A stretch of 64,000 bases of DNA from Candidatus Oscillochloris fontis (GCF_004138135.1 NZ_RYFD01000006.1:30992-94991); one strand, 5' to 3'; counted from the stretch's first letter, positions 15,932 to 24,384 are shown. Numbers and translations: made by a program. Notes: generated from the letters alone by a model not told the origin.

Positions 15932-17148
15932 GACTCAAATGCCCCTTTCGTGATCTTAGTCATCCGCAAACTATAGAGCGTGAGCGCAAAGAGGAAGATG
16001 AAGAGAATGACCGCAAATGCGGTCGCCCGCCCATAGTTCTGGGTCTGGAAGATCTGCTTAAAGGCATAGACGATCACAAACTCGGTCGCCCCCGGCTTGC
16101 CCACCGATTGGATCGGCCCGCCCTGGGTGATCGCCCAGGCCGTCCCGAACATCTGGAAGGCGGTGATCGAGGTCAGGACGGTGGCAGGCAAGATCGCGGG
16201 GCGCACCAAGGGCAGCGTGATGCGGGTCAGTTGTTGCCACCAACTCGCGCCATCCAGATCCGCCGCCTCATACACATCGTGCGGCACCGATTGCAGCGCC
16301 CCCAAGATGGTAATCATAAAGAAGGGGTACGAGAACCACGTATCAACCAATACCACCGCCGCAAAGGCGGTGAAGGGATCCTTCAGCCATGCCATCCCCG
16401 TCAGGCCAAAGATGCTGAGAACCTGGTTGATCGTTCCCTGCTCACGGAAGAAGAACTGCCAGATCAGCGCCATGAGGATACCCAACGAGGATGCGGCCCA
16501 AGGAATAAAGAGCGCAATCCGAAAGAAGGTACGCCCCGGTAGATGTTCACTATTCAGAATCAGTGCAAAAGTCAAGCCCAAAACAAAACTGAGCGGCACC
16601 CGCGCTATGACAAAGATCAGGGTCCGCCCCACCACCACCACAAAATCGCCGGTATCCATCAGCACGTTATAGGCCGCGCCGATATTGAGCGCAAACGCCA
16701 ACACCAAACTCAAACCTAGCCCTCCCCACCAGAGTGTGGTACGAGAGACAGGCGGCGTCGCTAGTTTGGCAAAGCGCTTGGTGAGCACCCACGCGGCAAT
16801 CAGCGGCAAGAAACAGAGCACCATCAAGAACATCGAACCTAATGCAGTTGGGGTAAACATCGTCCCCAACAGATCGGCATAGTTCTTGAAGATCGGGTCT
16901 TGCAGGCCATAAGGCGAACCCAACCCCACTGGGGCACGGTCGCGGAACTGCGGCCAACAGAGTGGCTCCAACAACCCCGTCAGGAACACCGTACAATCAG
17001 GATTGGGGCGAAACTTATTGCGGTCGGTAAAGGAGACATAGGTACTGAGCACAATTGGGTAAACACTGAACAGCAGAATACCGATCAGTGTTGGCCCAAT
17101 GAAGAGCAGTATCGTTAGTGCCTTCCGCCGGGCTGACCATGAGACCAT
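15928..17148 (-). CDS. malF: Maltodextrin-type ABC transporter permease (MalF-like)
   Basis: A 406-residue permease with about eight membrane segments. An enlarged extracytoplasmic region after the first helix (FTDRNKFRPNPDCTVF through FKNYADLLG) resembles MalF proteins. The EAA loop reads DVYEAADLDGASWWQQLTRI. The start at 17148 is fixed by a near-perfect GGAGGTGA ribosome binding site five bases upstream; the upstream in-frame extension to 17211 would run into the intergenic hairpin. It pairs with MalG to form the translocation channel fed by the lipoprotein MalE. It is separated from malE by an 82-bp gap containing a 25-bp perfect inverted repeat. Confidence 0.92.
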   Translation of the reverse strand: MVSWSARRKALTILLFIGPTLIGILLFSVYPIVLSTYVSFTDRNKFRPNPDCTVFLTGLLEPLCWPQFRDRAPVGLGSPYGLQDPIFKNYADLLGTMFTPTALGSMFLMVLCFLPLIAAWVLTKRFAKLATPPVSRTTLWWGGLGLSLVLAFALNIGAAYNVLMDTGDFVVVVGRTLIFVIARVPLSFVLGLTFALILNSEHLPGRTFFRIALFIPWAASSLGILMALIWQFFFREQGTINQVLSIFGLTGMAWLKDPFTAFAAVVLVDTWFSYPFFMITILGALQSVPHDVYEAADLDGASWWQQLTRITLPLVRPAILPATVLTSITAFQMFGTAWAITQGGPIQSVGKPGATEFVIVYAFKQIFQTQNYGRATAFAVILFIFLFALTLYSLRMTKITKGAFES

Positions 17149-17175
17149 AAAGTCACCTCCGGTGGGATTCGGGAG

Positions 17176-17228
17176 ATCTCGTTTGTTGGTGTTTGGCGGC
17201 TGCGCCGCCAAACACCAACAAACGAGAT
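17176..17228. promoter_or_regulatory. Perfect 25-bp stem hairpin between malE and malF
   Basis: Arms 17176-17200 and 17204-17228 are exact reverse complements, with the 3-nt loop TGC; the core is GGCGGC-TGC-GCCGCC. No U-run follows on the minus strand, so it is more likely an mRNA-stabilising or partial-attenuation structure than a full terminator. In Escherichia coli a REP structure at the same malE-malF junction stabilises malE mRNA, and an equivalent role is inferred here. Confidence 0.75.
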
Positions 17229-17230
17229 AC

Positions 17231-18571
17231 CTACTTCATCTGACTAATGGCGTCCTCGATCACCGTCTGGGCAGCAGCTAACGCATCAGCCGGAGCCTGC
17301 GATCCACTAAAAATGGCAATGCTCGCATCACCCACCGGAGTCCACTGGGCCGACGCAAACGGGGTGTTGGCCATCGGCACACCCGCATTCATCGCCACCC
17401 CAAAACCTGCGAGAGTTGGCAGCGCCTGAATCTCGGCATCTTGCACCGCAGCCGTTGCAGCCGGGATGGTCTTATTTGCCAGCGCAATCACCTTCTGCAC
17501 CTCAGCACTCGTGAAGTACTTCATAATGTCGAGCGCAACCTCGGCATTCCCGCGATCCACGGCGTTCTTGGTAAGCAGCAGGGTCTTGATACCCACAAAC
17601 GGCTTACCCATCGAGAGGATACCGTAATCCACGCCATCCTCCTCGATCCCCGCAATCGCCCACGGGCCGGTCCACCACATGGCCACCTTACCCTCAGCCA
17701 AAGCCGCCTTGCAGATGTCATAACTCTGCTCGGAGAGCGAAACCTTGCTCATCGCCGCCAGCCACTCACCACCCTGGATCATCTCTGGAGTGTTGACATA
17801 GGCCACACCGGCATCATCTACATAGGCCGGTACACCAAACCCAAAGTAGATCGGCGCAACATGGTAGGCGTCTTGCGTGCCAAAACCCTGGTTACACACA
17901 TAGGTCTTGTCGGGGTTGGCCTCTTGGAAGGCGGTCGCCTTCACCAACAGATCATCCAAACTCGTCGGCAGATCGGCCTCAGCAACCAGCGCCTTGTTGT
18001 AGATCAGCGCGATGCCCTCCTGGCTCTCCGGCAAGCCCCAAATCTTCTCCTGCCACACGACACCATTCACCGCCGCCGGCTCATAAGTGCTGGTGAGGAA
18101 CTCCTGCGTAATCCCGTAGTCATCGAGCGCTACGATACTACCCGCCATCGCCGACTGGCCGATCTGATCATTGGCCCAGCCAATGATGTCGGGGCCTTCA
18201 CCCGCCGGAATGGCCACCATCAACGCATTATTGACATCATCCGGCTTGGAGAGATCAATCGTCACCCCCGGATGGCTGGCCTCATAGGCATCGAAAGCAG
18301 CGGCAATCGCATCCACATACTTCCCATCCCACTGGTGCCAGATCGTAATCTTCACCTCGCCCGCCGGGGCAGTTGTCGCATCTGCCGGGGGAGTCGTCGC
18401 GTCTGTCGGGGGAGTCGTCGCGTCTGTCGGGGGAGTCGTCGCATCACCAACCGGGGCCGTCGTTGCCGCCGGGGCAGTCGTTGGCGATGCCGCTGGAGCA
18501 CCACCACACGCGGTAAGGAACAGCGCCAAGAGCGCGATCAAGGCCGCGAATGAGAGATGAAAGCGTTTCAT
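17231..18571 (-). CDS. malE: Maltodextrin-type ABC transporter substrate-binding lipoprotein
   Basis: A 446-residue extracellular sugar-binding lipoprotein. The signal peptide MKRFHLSFAALIALLALFLT ends in a lipobox LTAC with the lipidated Cys at residue 22. A Thr/Pro/Ala linker follows, containing three tandem ATTPPxD repeats. The mature domain starts VKITIWHQWDGKYVDAIAAAF and shows GPDIIGWANDQIG, WGLPESQEGIALIYNK and KVAMWWTGPWAI, typical of maltose/maltodextrin binding proteins. The ATG at 18571 has AAGGAG upstream; an earlier codon at 18592 is less likely. First gene of the operon, divergent from a PucR-type regulator. The sugar is inferred from the cyclomaltodextrinase in the operon. Confidence 0.93.
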   Translation of the reverse strand: MKRFHLSFAALIALLALFLTACGGAPAASPTTAPAATTAPVGDATTPPTDATTPPTDATTPPADATTAPAGEVKITIWHQWDGKYVDAIAAAFDAYEASHPGVTIDLSKPDDVNNALMVAIPAGEGPDIIGWANDQIGQSAMAGSIVALDDYGITQEFLTSTYEPAAVNGVVWQEKIWGLPESQEGIALIYNKALVAEADLPTSLDDLLVKATAFQEANPDKTYVCNQGFGTQDAYHVAPIYFGFGVPAYVDDAGVAYVNTPEMIQGGEWLAAMSKVSLSEQSYDICKAALAEGKVAMWWTGPWAIAGIEEDGVDYGILSMGKPFVGIKTLLLTKNAVDRGNAEVALDIMKYFTSAEVQKVIALANKTIPAATAAVQDAEIQALPTLAGFGVAMNAGVPMANTPFASAQWTPVGDASIAIFSGSQAPADALAAAQTVIEDAISQMK

Positions 18572-18724
18572 AGTCCTATTGCTCCTTAGCAAAAAGTGGC
18601 CATCATTGGCCCGAATTGAGAAACAGGGGAACTTGTGCTACCTCCGCACGCTGTACGATTGATGGATGACCACCTCCCTTCTTAATCGCTAAACCGAAGG
18701 GGGCGAACGAGAGGATGAATGAGA

Positions 18725-18754
18725 ATTATACCGCGTTGAATGGTATCAACGCAA
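18725..18754 (-). promoter_or_regulatory. malE promoter with inverted-repeat operator
   Basis: On the minus strand TTGCGT (18749-18754) and TATAAT (18725-18730) are 18 bp apart. The spacer and the end of the -35 hold the perfect inverted repeat GCGTTGA-N6-TCAACGC (18733-18752), a plausible repressor or activator site directly beside the -10. The leader to malE is about 150 bp. The cognate regulator is not known; the divergent PucR-type gene is a candidate. Confidence 0.55.
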
Positions 18755-18816
18755 GGTATTGGGCCAGTATCACAGGGCATGTGCAAAGTCCTTGGGTCTG
18801 AAGCCCCAAACCTCAA

Positions 18817-18893
18817 TTTTTGTTGTTTTTTGGCGGCGTAGCCGCCAAAAAACAACAAAAAAGATCTTCGGGGGCGGCGCAGCCGTCCCCGAA
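18817..18893. repeat. Two adjacent hairpins between malE and the PucR gene
   Basis: The first hairpin has perfect 21-bp arms (18817-18837 and 18841-18861) with loop GTA and a GGCGGC/GCCGCC core flanked by T-rich and A-rich arms. The second pairs TTCGGGGGCGGC (18867-18878) with GCCGTCCCCGAA (18882-18893), one mismatch, loop GCA. Both resemble the malE-malF hairpin core and those near 4505 and 33310, so this is a dispersed palindrome family. The remaining part of this 392-bp intergenic region holds only the two divergent promoters. Confidence 0.65.
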
Positions 18894-18919
18894 CTCCCCA
18901 CCGAAGGTAGAGATTGCCG

Positions 18920-18928
18920 TGCTATAAT
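18920..18928 (+). promoter_or_regulatory. Extended -10 promoter of the PucR-type regulator
   Basis: TGCTATAAT is a perfect extended -10 element, 35 bp before the ATG at 18964. No convincing -35 was seen, which is acceptable for extended -10 promoters. Confidence 0.4.
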
Positions 18929-18963
18929 AGATATGAGTCCTAGTATATGAAGAATGCAACACC

Positions 18964-20523
18964 ATGCCATCAGTCACTGTCCGCGACGTTCTTCGTCTCG
19001 CGTTACCGCTAGGGACGATGATCGCCGCAGGCTCCACCAATGTGGGGCGTCAGGTGACCTGGGTTGCAACGCTGCGTGCCACCTTACCCGCCTTCGCAGA
19101 GTTGCGCGGCGGTGAGCTGGCCCTGCTCTCGGTCGACGCTGCCCGAGCCCTGGACACACGGCTGACCCTCGCAACACTTGTTCGCCGCCTTGCCCAAGCG
19201 CCCGTGCCGGTTGCCGGTGTGATCGCGCTAGGTGCGATTACGGCAGAAGATGCCGCCGCCGCTGAGGAGGGCAAGCTCCCACTGCTGCAACTCCCTAGTG
19301 GCACCGATCTGCGCGATGTCGAACGCGAAATTACGCGCCTCATTGCCGACTATGAAGCCCAGTTTGAACGCCGGAGCGCCCAACTCTACGATCTGCTCAC
19401 CCAACGCTCCCTGACTGGCGAAGGTATCCCTAGCCTACTTGACACCCTAGCCGAACGTACTGGCCAGAGTGTGGCGTGCTATGCGCCCAATGGCGAACTA
19501 CGCAGCCATCGCAGCAAAGGATCAGCCCGCATCGCCCTGCAAGCGCTCCGTCCAACCAGTAAAGGCGAGGCCAATCTGCTCAATCAGCAGATTTGGGTCG
19601 AGGTGATCGGCTCGACCGATTACCCTAGTGGCTACCTCGCCGTAGCCGGTAACCAACTCGATCCATGGGATCGCGAATCGGCCCTGCGCGGAGCCGCTGC
19701 AATGGCGCTTGAGATCGCCAAAGAACAGGCTGTCCAAGCAGCAGAAGAACGCCTACGTGGCGATTTTCTCTCCAATATCCTGACTGGCCCACCAAGCGAC
19801 CTTGCCGCTGCCATCCAACGTGGCCAAGAACTCGGTTATAGCCTGACGTTGCCCCATATGGCGGTGCTGATTAACCTCGATGATGCCAACCCCGCAGCAC
19901 TTGGGCGGGTCGCAAGTAGTGTGCAGAGCGAACTCACCCGCCGGGGAATCACCGCCCCCATCTCACGCCGCGATACCAACGTCCTCGCCATGATCCCGAT
20001 CAGTGGCACCACCCGCCCCCGCGATCTGATCGAGCAGATCCGTGAACGCCTCCGGGTTGATTACCCCAGCGTCGCCGTCGCAATTGGTGGCCAAGTGACG
20101 ACCCTCGCCGATTGGCGGCGTACCCTCGAAGAAGCCGAACAGGCGCTCATCTTGGGTCGCCAACTCTTTGGAACCGACCGCGTTCTCGCCTTTAGTGATC
20201 TGGGAGTCTACCGCCTACTGGTACGCCTGCGTGAAACCCCCGAACTCTGGACCTTCTACCGCGAAACGTTGGCCAAACTCGCCGATTATGATACCCGTCA
20301 ACGCGCCGATCTGATTAAAACCCTCGAAGCCTATTTCGCTAACCTTGGCAACCTGCGTGCCACCTCCGAAGCCCTCCACGTGCATCGCAATACCCTGCTC
20401 TATCGCCTTGATCGCATCAAGGAGATTAGTGGCATGGATCTCGATAACTCCGAGGAACATTTTGCCCTCTGGTTAGCACTGCGGGCGCATCGCGTGCTCG
20501 CAACCCTCGATGAAGCCTCGTAG
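18964..20523 (+). CDS. PucR/CdaR-family transcriptional regulator
   Basis: A 519-residue regulator. The N-terminal PucR sensory domain covers about residues 5-125 (VTVRDVLRLALPLG, ELRGGELALLSVD, VAGVIALG). A GAF-like middle section around 150-250 includes GQSVACYAPNGELRSH and SGYLAVAG. A CdaR-type GGDEF-like domain with VAVAIGG follows. The C-terminal PucR helix-turn-helix is LEAYFANLGNLRATSEALHVHRNTLLYRL (about residues 460-490). Proteins of this type usually respond to small metabolites and activate catabolic genes. It is transcribed divergently from malE, so maltodextrin control is plausible but not shown; purine or other metabolite sensing is an alternative. Confidence 0.88.
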   Translation: MPSVTVRDVLRLALPLGTMIAAGSTNVGRQVTWVATLRATLPAFAELRGGELALLSVDAARALDTRLTLATLVRRLAQAPVPVAGVIALGAITAEDAAAAEEGKLPLLQLPSGTDLRDVEREITRLIADYEAQFERRSAQLYDLLTQRSLTGEGIPSLLDTLAERTGQSVACYAPNGELRSHRSKGSARIALQALRPTSKGEANLLNQQIWVEVIGSTDYPSGYLAVAGNQLDPWDRESALRGAAAMALEIAKEQAVQAAEERLRGDFLSNILTGPPSDLAAAIQRGQELGYSLTLPHMAVLINLDDANPAALGRVASSVQSELTRRGITAPISRRDTNVLAMIPISGTTRPRDLIEQIRERLRVDYPSVAVAIGGQVTTLADWRRTLEEAEQALILGRQLFGTDRVLAFSDLGVYRLLVRLRETPELWTFYRETLAKLADYDTRQRADLIKTLEAYFANLGNLRATSEALHVHRNTLLYRLDRIKEISGMDLDNSEEHFALWLALRAHRVLATLDEAS

Positions 20524-20526
20524 AAG

Positions 20527-20564
20527 ATCACCACACCAACTAAGGTTTTGGTTGGTGTGGTGAT
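20527..20564. terminator. Hairpin after the PucR-type gene
   Basis: ATCACCACACCAAC (20527-20540) pairs perfectly with GTTGGTGTGGTGAT (20551-20564) over 14 bp, 4 bp after the stop codon. It is followed by AAAAATCTTTTC rather than an uninterrupted U-run. Probable terminator. Confidence 0.6.
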
Positions 20565-20746
20565 AAAAATCTTTTCATCTCCACACAATATACCTACTCA
20601 CGCGGCACAGTTTTTTATGACATATATTACGATTACTTATAGTAATCTAAGAAAGAATACACAAAAAACACTTTTCTTTCATCTTCTTCAACCATGCCAC
20701 ACACTTCAGACATGCGAACGGTATGCACGCTGTACACAATCGGTTG

Positions 20747-20787
20747 TATAATAGTAACATCGCCGGTGCGGGGCAAACCAACACCGG
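20747..20787 (+). promoter_or_regulatory. Possible promoter and leader hairpin of the V4R gene
   Basis: A perfect TATAAT at 20747-20752 is the only good -10 in the 451-bp gap before the V4R gene; the matching -35 is poor. A CCGGTG/CACCGG hairpin follows at about 20763-20787. This implies a leader of roughly 215 nt. The rest of the gap is AT-rich and holds no credible gene. Confidence 0.35.
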
Positions 20788-20974
20788 ATCGCCTTGGTAG
20801 CAGCAGACCTTCCTTTCCTATTTTTATGTAAACAACAAACAAATAGAGACGAAGGTTCCCCAAATTCCAATAGGGAGTGATACAACCAAGCAATATCTTC
20901 AGATTAGGTAAAGATGTGGTAACGTAGCACTATCACATAAGCACCCCGCCAACATACCTAAGGAGTAGCTTGCA

Positions 20975-21430
20975 ATGACTGCCAACAACCGCCAAATACT
21001 CGGCCCCTTTATGAACTTGGTCTGTTTCCAGTATCTGCGCAACACCACTGAAGATGTAGCCGGACGCGCACCAATTATTGCCGCCGGTCGTAAGCGTGGC
21101 TACGATGTTATCGTCTCGCTCGGCCTTGTCGGTAAGATGAGCGATGCTGCTGAGATACAGGAAAAGCTCAATGGTGCCCTTGGTGTCGAAGGCACGCGCC
21201 TCTGCATTGTTGAGCAAATTACAACGCTCCCCGATGGTGGGTATGAGGTACATATCATTGAGAGTGCCTGTACTGCCAATCAACATGCGAGCGAACCACT
21301 CTGCGCCTTTACCCTCGGCGTCTTCATCGGTGCGATCCACGCCCTCACAGGGGTACGTATGAGCGGTAAAGAGCTAGAGTGTCAAGCATGTGGTGCACCA
21401 CAGTGTGTCTACCAGATTACGCCCATTTAG
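20975..21430 (+). CDS. V4R-domain small-molecule sensor protein
   Basis: A 151-residue stand-alone V4R (4-vinyl reductase) domain. The C-terminal signature is seen as GVFIGAIHALTGVRMSGKE followed by ECQACGAPQCVYQITP, with three closely spaced cysteines (C-x2-C-x4-C) that could bind metal or a ligand. The domain is related to BchJ and to sensor modules of signalling proteins; it is not expected to be a reductase. AAGGAG lies 9 bases before the ATG. It precedes the PATAN gene by 71 bp on the same strand and is probably in the same transcript. Ligand unknown; a hydrophobic or tetrapyrrole-related ligand would suit a phototroph but is speculation. Confidence 0.72.
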   Translation: MTANNRQILGPFMNLVCFQYLRNTTEDVAGRAPIIAAGRKRGYDVIVSLGLVGKMSDAAEIQEKLNGALGVEGTRLCIVEQITTLPDGGYEVHIIESACTANQHASEPLCAFTLGVFIGAIHALTGVRMSGKELECQACGAPQCVYQITPI

Positions 21431-21501
21431 TTGTGATGTTTGATGCCTGATCCATGAGATGAAGACTCCCCGATCAAGCATCAACAGAGATAGAGGGAAT
21501 T

Positions 21502-22203
21502 ATGGCACTCGAGGGAACACTGCGTGATATTTCGCTCGAAGATCTCTTTGATATCTTCGTCACTGGCCAACGTTCTGGCCGTCTGCTCCTGGCACAAGGA
21601 GGTGAACAGGGCAAGATCACGATTAGCCGCGGGCGAATCGCTGATGCGTCCCTCTTCGCAATGCCAGGGCGGACACTCGTCGCCTCTGATACTGAGGCCA
21701 TGATCCGGATGTGTCTCTGGGATCATGCCAATTTTATCTTTGTTCACGATAAAGCACTCGATAATCAACCGATCCAAATCCGTGCAACCTTCCCTGAGAT
21801 TCTTAAACAGGCCGAACGCCAACGTGCATTGGCTCACGTTACGTTGCAAACAACGGATCTCCTCCGTATAGATAATCGCCCCGATGTGAGCGATGATAGA
21901 ATCGAGATCAATCGCGAAGAGTGGCAATTGTTGTGTGCCCTCTTTAATGAACGTACTGTGGAAGAAGTAAGCCGCGATCTCGGTGTTGCCCCCTCACAGG
22001 CTCTCGCGGTGGCCAAGGGTCTGCTCGACCGTGGTCTGCTGCGGAACCCCTTGGCTGAACCCATCCGCCCGGCCTATGCTACAGCACCTACACCCATTTG
22101 GGCTAATCGGGTCACCAATACGAATAAGAAGCCAGAGAGCGCACCCGCAGGTGCAAATAATGTCCTGCTGCGAGCCATTATTCGTAAGGTGCAGAATCTT
22201 TAG
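21502..22203 (+). CDS. PATAN (DUF4388) domain protein
   Basis: A 233-residue protein. The N-terminal DUF4388/PATAN domain is recognisable from ALEGTLRDISLEDLFDIFVT, GQRSGRLLL and GKITISRGRIADASLF (residues 2-57, then to about 110). A winged-helix-like region follows (INREEWQLLCALFNERTVEE, then SRDLGVAPSQALAVAKGLLDRGLL). The tail is low-complexity and ends in a basic helix. PATAN domains are signalling or protein-interaction modules found in response regulators and motility-associated proteins. It follows the V4R gene and is terminated by a strong hairpin before the CHAT gene. Function in this organism is unknown. Confidence 0.75.
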   Translation: MALEGTLRDISLEDLFDIFVTGQRSGRLLLAQGGEQGKITISRGRIADASLFAMPGRTLVASDTEAMIRMCLWDHANFIFVHDKALDNQPIQIRATFPEILKQAERQRALAHVTLQTTDLLRIDNRPDVSDDRIEINREEWQLLCALFNERTVEEVSRDLGVAPSQALAVAKGLLDRGLLRNPLAEPIRPAYATAPTPIWANRVTNTNKKPESAPAGANNVLLRAIIRKVQNL

Positions 22204-22228
22204 TCTGGTTCGTTCACTTGTGTATAAT

Positions 22229-22260
22229 GGAGGAGCCTCAAAGGCTCCTCCATTTTTATT
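22229..22260 (+). terminator. Rho-independent terminator after the PATAN gene
   Basis: GGAGGAGCC (22229-22237) pairs with GGCTCCTCC (22243-22251) around a 5-nt loop, followed by ATTTTTATT. It ends only 13 bp before the CHAT gene. A TATAAT immediately upstream (22223-22228) might start transcription of the CHAT message through this hairpin, which would put the stem near the 5-prime end of that mRNA. Confidence 0.75.
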
Positions 22261-22272
22261 GCAGGCAATCCT

Positions 22273-24357
22273 ATGGCTGCTGCTCCTGCCGATCTTGAGA
22301 TCGGGTTGCATCCCCGTGGTGAACATACCTATAGCGTTGACCTGCGCTATACCCAATCCGATAGCGCAACCGATATTCGCCTCAACTCCTCCGAACCAAT
22401 CCTGGTTACAATTGATCCCGTAACCCTGCGTGCCCTTGAACTCGATCCGCTTGCCTATGGTCAGTCCCTCACGGCGGCACTCTTCGCCCCCCCAGAACTG
22501 CGCGTCGCCTTCGCCCAGGCTCGCGCCAGTGCCCAGTCGCTTGATCTGCCCCTGCGCCTGCGCCTCGTGATAGGGGTCGGCGCGACTGAGTTACACGCCC
22601 TGCGCTGGGAAATGCTGCGTGACCCCGAACAAGATCGTCCGCTGCTCACCGATGAACGCCTGCTCTTCTCACGCTACCTCGCCGCCGGTGATTGGCGTCC
22701 GATTACGCTGCGCCCCAAAAACGAGTTGCGTGCGCTCATTGCGGTCGCCGCACCCTCCGATCTGGTTCGCTTTCGTCTGGCTCCGATTGATGCCCCCGCC
22801 GAACTTGCCCGCGCTCAGGCGGGCTTAACCGGGATGACAACGCTAACGCTTAGTGAACCCGGTCAGGCTACCATCGCCGGAATTATTGCCGCTCTACGCG
22901 AGGGTGCCGATCTGCTCTATTTGGTCTGCCACGGCTCACTGGTTAAAGGTCTGCCTACCCTCTGGCTCGAAGATGAGAACGGTACGGTTGCCCATACCTC
23001 CGGGGTGGAATTTGCCCAACGCATCCGCGAACTCGATCAGCGCCCGCGCCTCGTCGTGCTGGCCTCCTGCGAAAGTGCCGGTGATAGCGCTGGGGTGGCC
23101 CTGAATGCCCTGGGGCCACTCTTAGCTGAGGCTGGGGTTCCGGCGGTCATTGCGATGCAGGGCAAGATCTCGATGGAGACTATCGCCGATTTTACCCCCG
23201 CACTCTTCCGCGAATTGAGCCGCGATGGCCAGATTGATCGCGCCCTCACCGTGGCACGCGGCGTTGTGCGCCATCGCCCCGATAGCTGGATGCCCGCGCT
23301 CTTTATGCGTCTGCGCGCCGGACGCATCTGGTATGTGCCCGGCTTTGCCGATGAACGCCAGTCCTTCGAGAAGTGGCCCACCATTGTGCGCAGTGTTACC
23401 CGTGGCCAAGCTACTCCGATCATCGGCGCAACGCTTGATGAACAGGTGATCACGTCACTACGTACCCTCGCCAGCGAGTGGGCGGAACGCTACAACTTCC
23501 CGCTCGCAGCCCACGAGCGCGAGGAACTGCACGATGTCACACAGTATCTCTCGATTAGCCAGGCTCCTATGTTCCCCCGCGAGGAGTTGGTGGATACCCT
23601 GCGCCATACGCTGGCCCAGCGCTTCGCTGCTGATCTCGCCGAAGGGGCGGAACAGGCCGATATTTATGATCTCTTGGCTGTGGTTGGTGAGATCCAGCGT
23701 GAACGCAATCCCTATGATCCCTACAAAGTGCTGGCCGAACAGCCCTTTCCGATCTACCTGACGACCGCCTACCATAGTCTGCTCAGTGAGGCGCTACGCG
23801 CCGCTGGGAAAGATCCGCTGATCGAGTTCTGCCGCTGGCGCCCCGAACTGGAGTCGATTCCCTCGATCTATGACGATGAGCCGCGCTACCTGCCTACTGC
23901 CCAACGGCCCCTGGTCTTCCACCTCTTCGGTATCCTCGCCGAACCCGAATCACTGGTACTGACAGAGGACGATCATTTCGACTTCTTGCTGCGCGTGGCC
24001 CGCGTGCCCGATCTGGTTCCTTTGGCTGTCCGCGAGGCCCTCACCGATACCGCTCTGCTCCTGCTTGGCTATCGCATTGATGGCTGGGATTTCCGCGTGC
24101 TCTACCGTAGCCTCCTGCAACAAGAGGGCCGCGCTCGCCGCAGTAAGTATGCGAATATCGCCGGGCAGGTCTCCCCCGATGAGGACTACTTCTTGCTCCC
24201 CGTGCAGGCCCGCCGCTACTTCGAGCGCTATTTCGACTATAACGATATTAGTATCTTCTGGGGAAGTGTCGAAGACTTTACTCGTGAATTGTTGGCCCAG
24301 ATCGCGGCTGCCCCACCACCCGCTGCTCCCGAACGGGCGAGTCTGCGTCGTCGCTAA
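22273..24357 (+). CDS. CHAT protease fused to a SIR2-like domain
   Basis: A 694-residue two-domain protein. Residues about 1-355 form a CHAT (caspase HetF-associated with TPRs) domain with a complete catalytic dyad: H220 in LYLVCHGSL and C266 in VVLASCESAGDS. Residues about 365-690 match the SIR2-like (SIR2_2) fold: TPIIGATLDEQ, YLTTAYHSLLSEAL, PLVFHLFGILAEPESLVLTEDD and LLLGYRIDGWDFRVLYR. In the SIR2 half, the usual Asn of TTNYD is Ala (residue 499) and the usual HG motif reads HLFG, so NAD hydrolysis may be lost or altered. No signal peptide is present. The gene is 27 bp upstream of an nSTAND-WD40 gene, which is the likely activator. No strong ribosome binding site is visible. Domain calls are confident; a role in immunity or regulated death is inference. 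Confidence 0.85.
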   Translation: MAAAPADLEIGLHPRGEHTYSVDLRYTQSDSATDIRLNSSEPILVTIDPVTLRALELDPLAYGQSLTAALFAPPELRVAFAQARASAQSLDLPLRLRLVIGVGATELHALRWEMLRDPEQDRPLLTDERLLFSRYLAAGDWRPITLRPKNELRALIAVAAPSDLVRFRLAPIDAPAELARAQAGLTGMTTLTLSEPGQATIAGIIAALREGADLLYLVCHGSLVKGLPTLWLEDENGTVAHTSGVEFAQRIRELDQRPRLVVLASCESAGDSAGVALNALGPLLAEAGVPAVIAMQGKISMETIADFTPALFRELSRDGQIDRALTVARGVVRHRPDSWMPALFMRLRAGRIWYVPGFADERQSFEKWPTIVRSVTRGQATPIIGATLDEQVITSLRTLASEWAERYNFPLAAHEREELHDVTQYLSISQAPMFPREELVDTLRHTLAQRFAADLAEGAEQADIYDLLAVVGEIQRERNPYDPYKVLAEQPFPIYLTTAYHSLLSEALRAAGKDPLIEFCRWRPELESIPSIYDDEPRYLPTAQRPLVFHLFGILAEPESLVLTEDDHFDFLLRVARVPDLVPLAVREALTDTALLLLGYRIDGWDFRVLYRSLLQQEGRARRSKYANIAGQVSPDEDYFLLPVQARRYFERYFDYNDISIFWGSVEDFTRELLAQIAAAPPPAAPERASLRRR

Positions 24358-24384
24358 CGTCGAGCGACTACTGAGTGAGTATCT

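Noticed and set aside
17441-18553. 370-codon plus-strand open frame opposite malE, with RVCRGSRR repeats
   Set aside because: The repeats are simply the reverse reading of the ATTPPTD linker of MalE; no start signal or homology.
20633-20893. 86-codon minus-strand open frame in the gap before the V4R gene
   Set aside because: AT-rich intergenic sequence, no ribosome binding site, overlaps the candidate V4R promoter, no homology.
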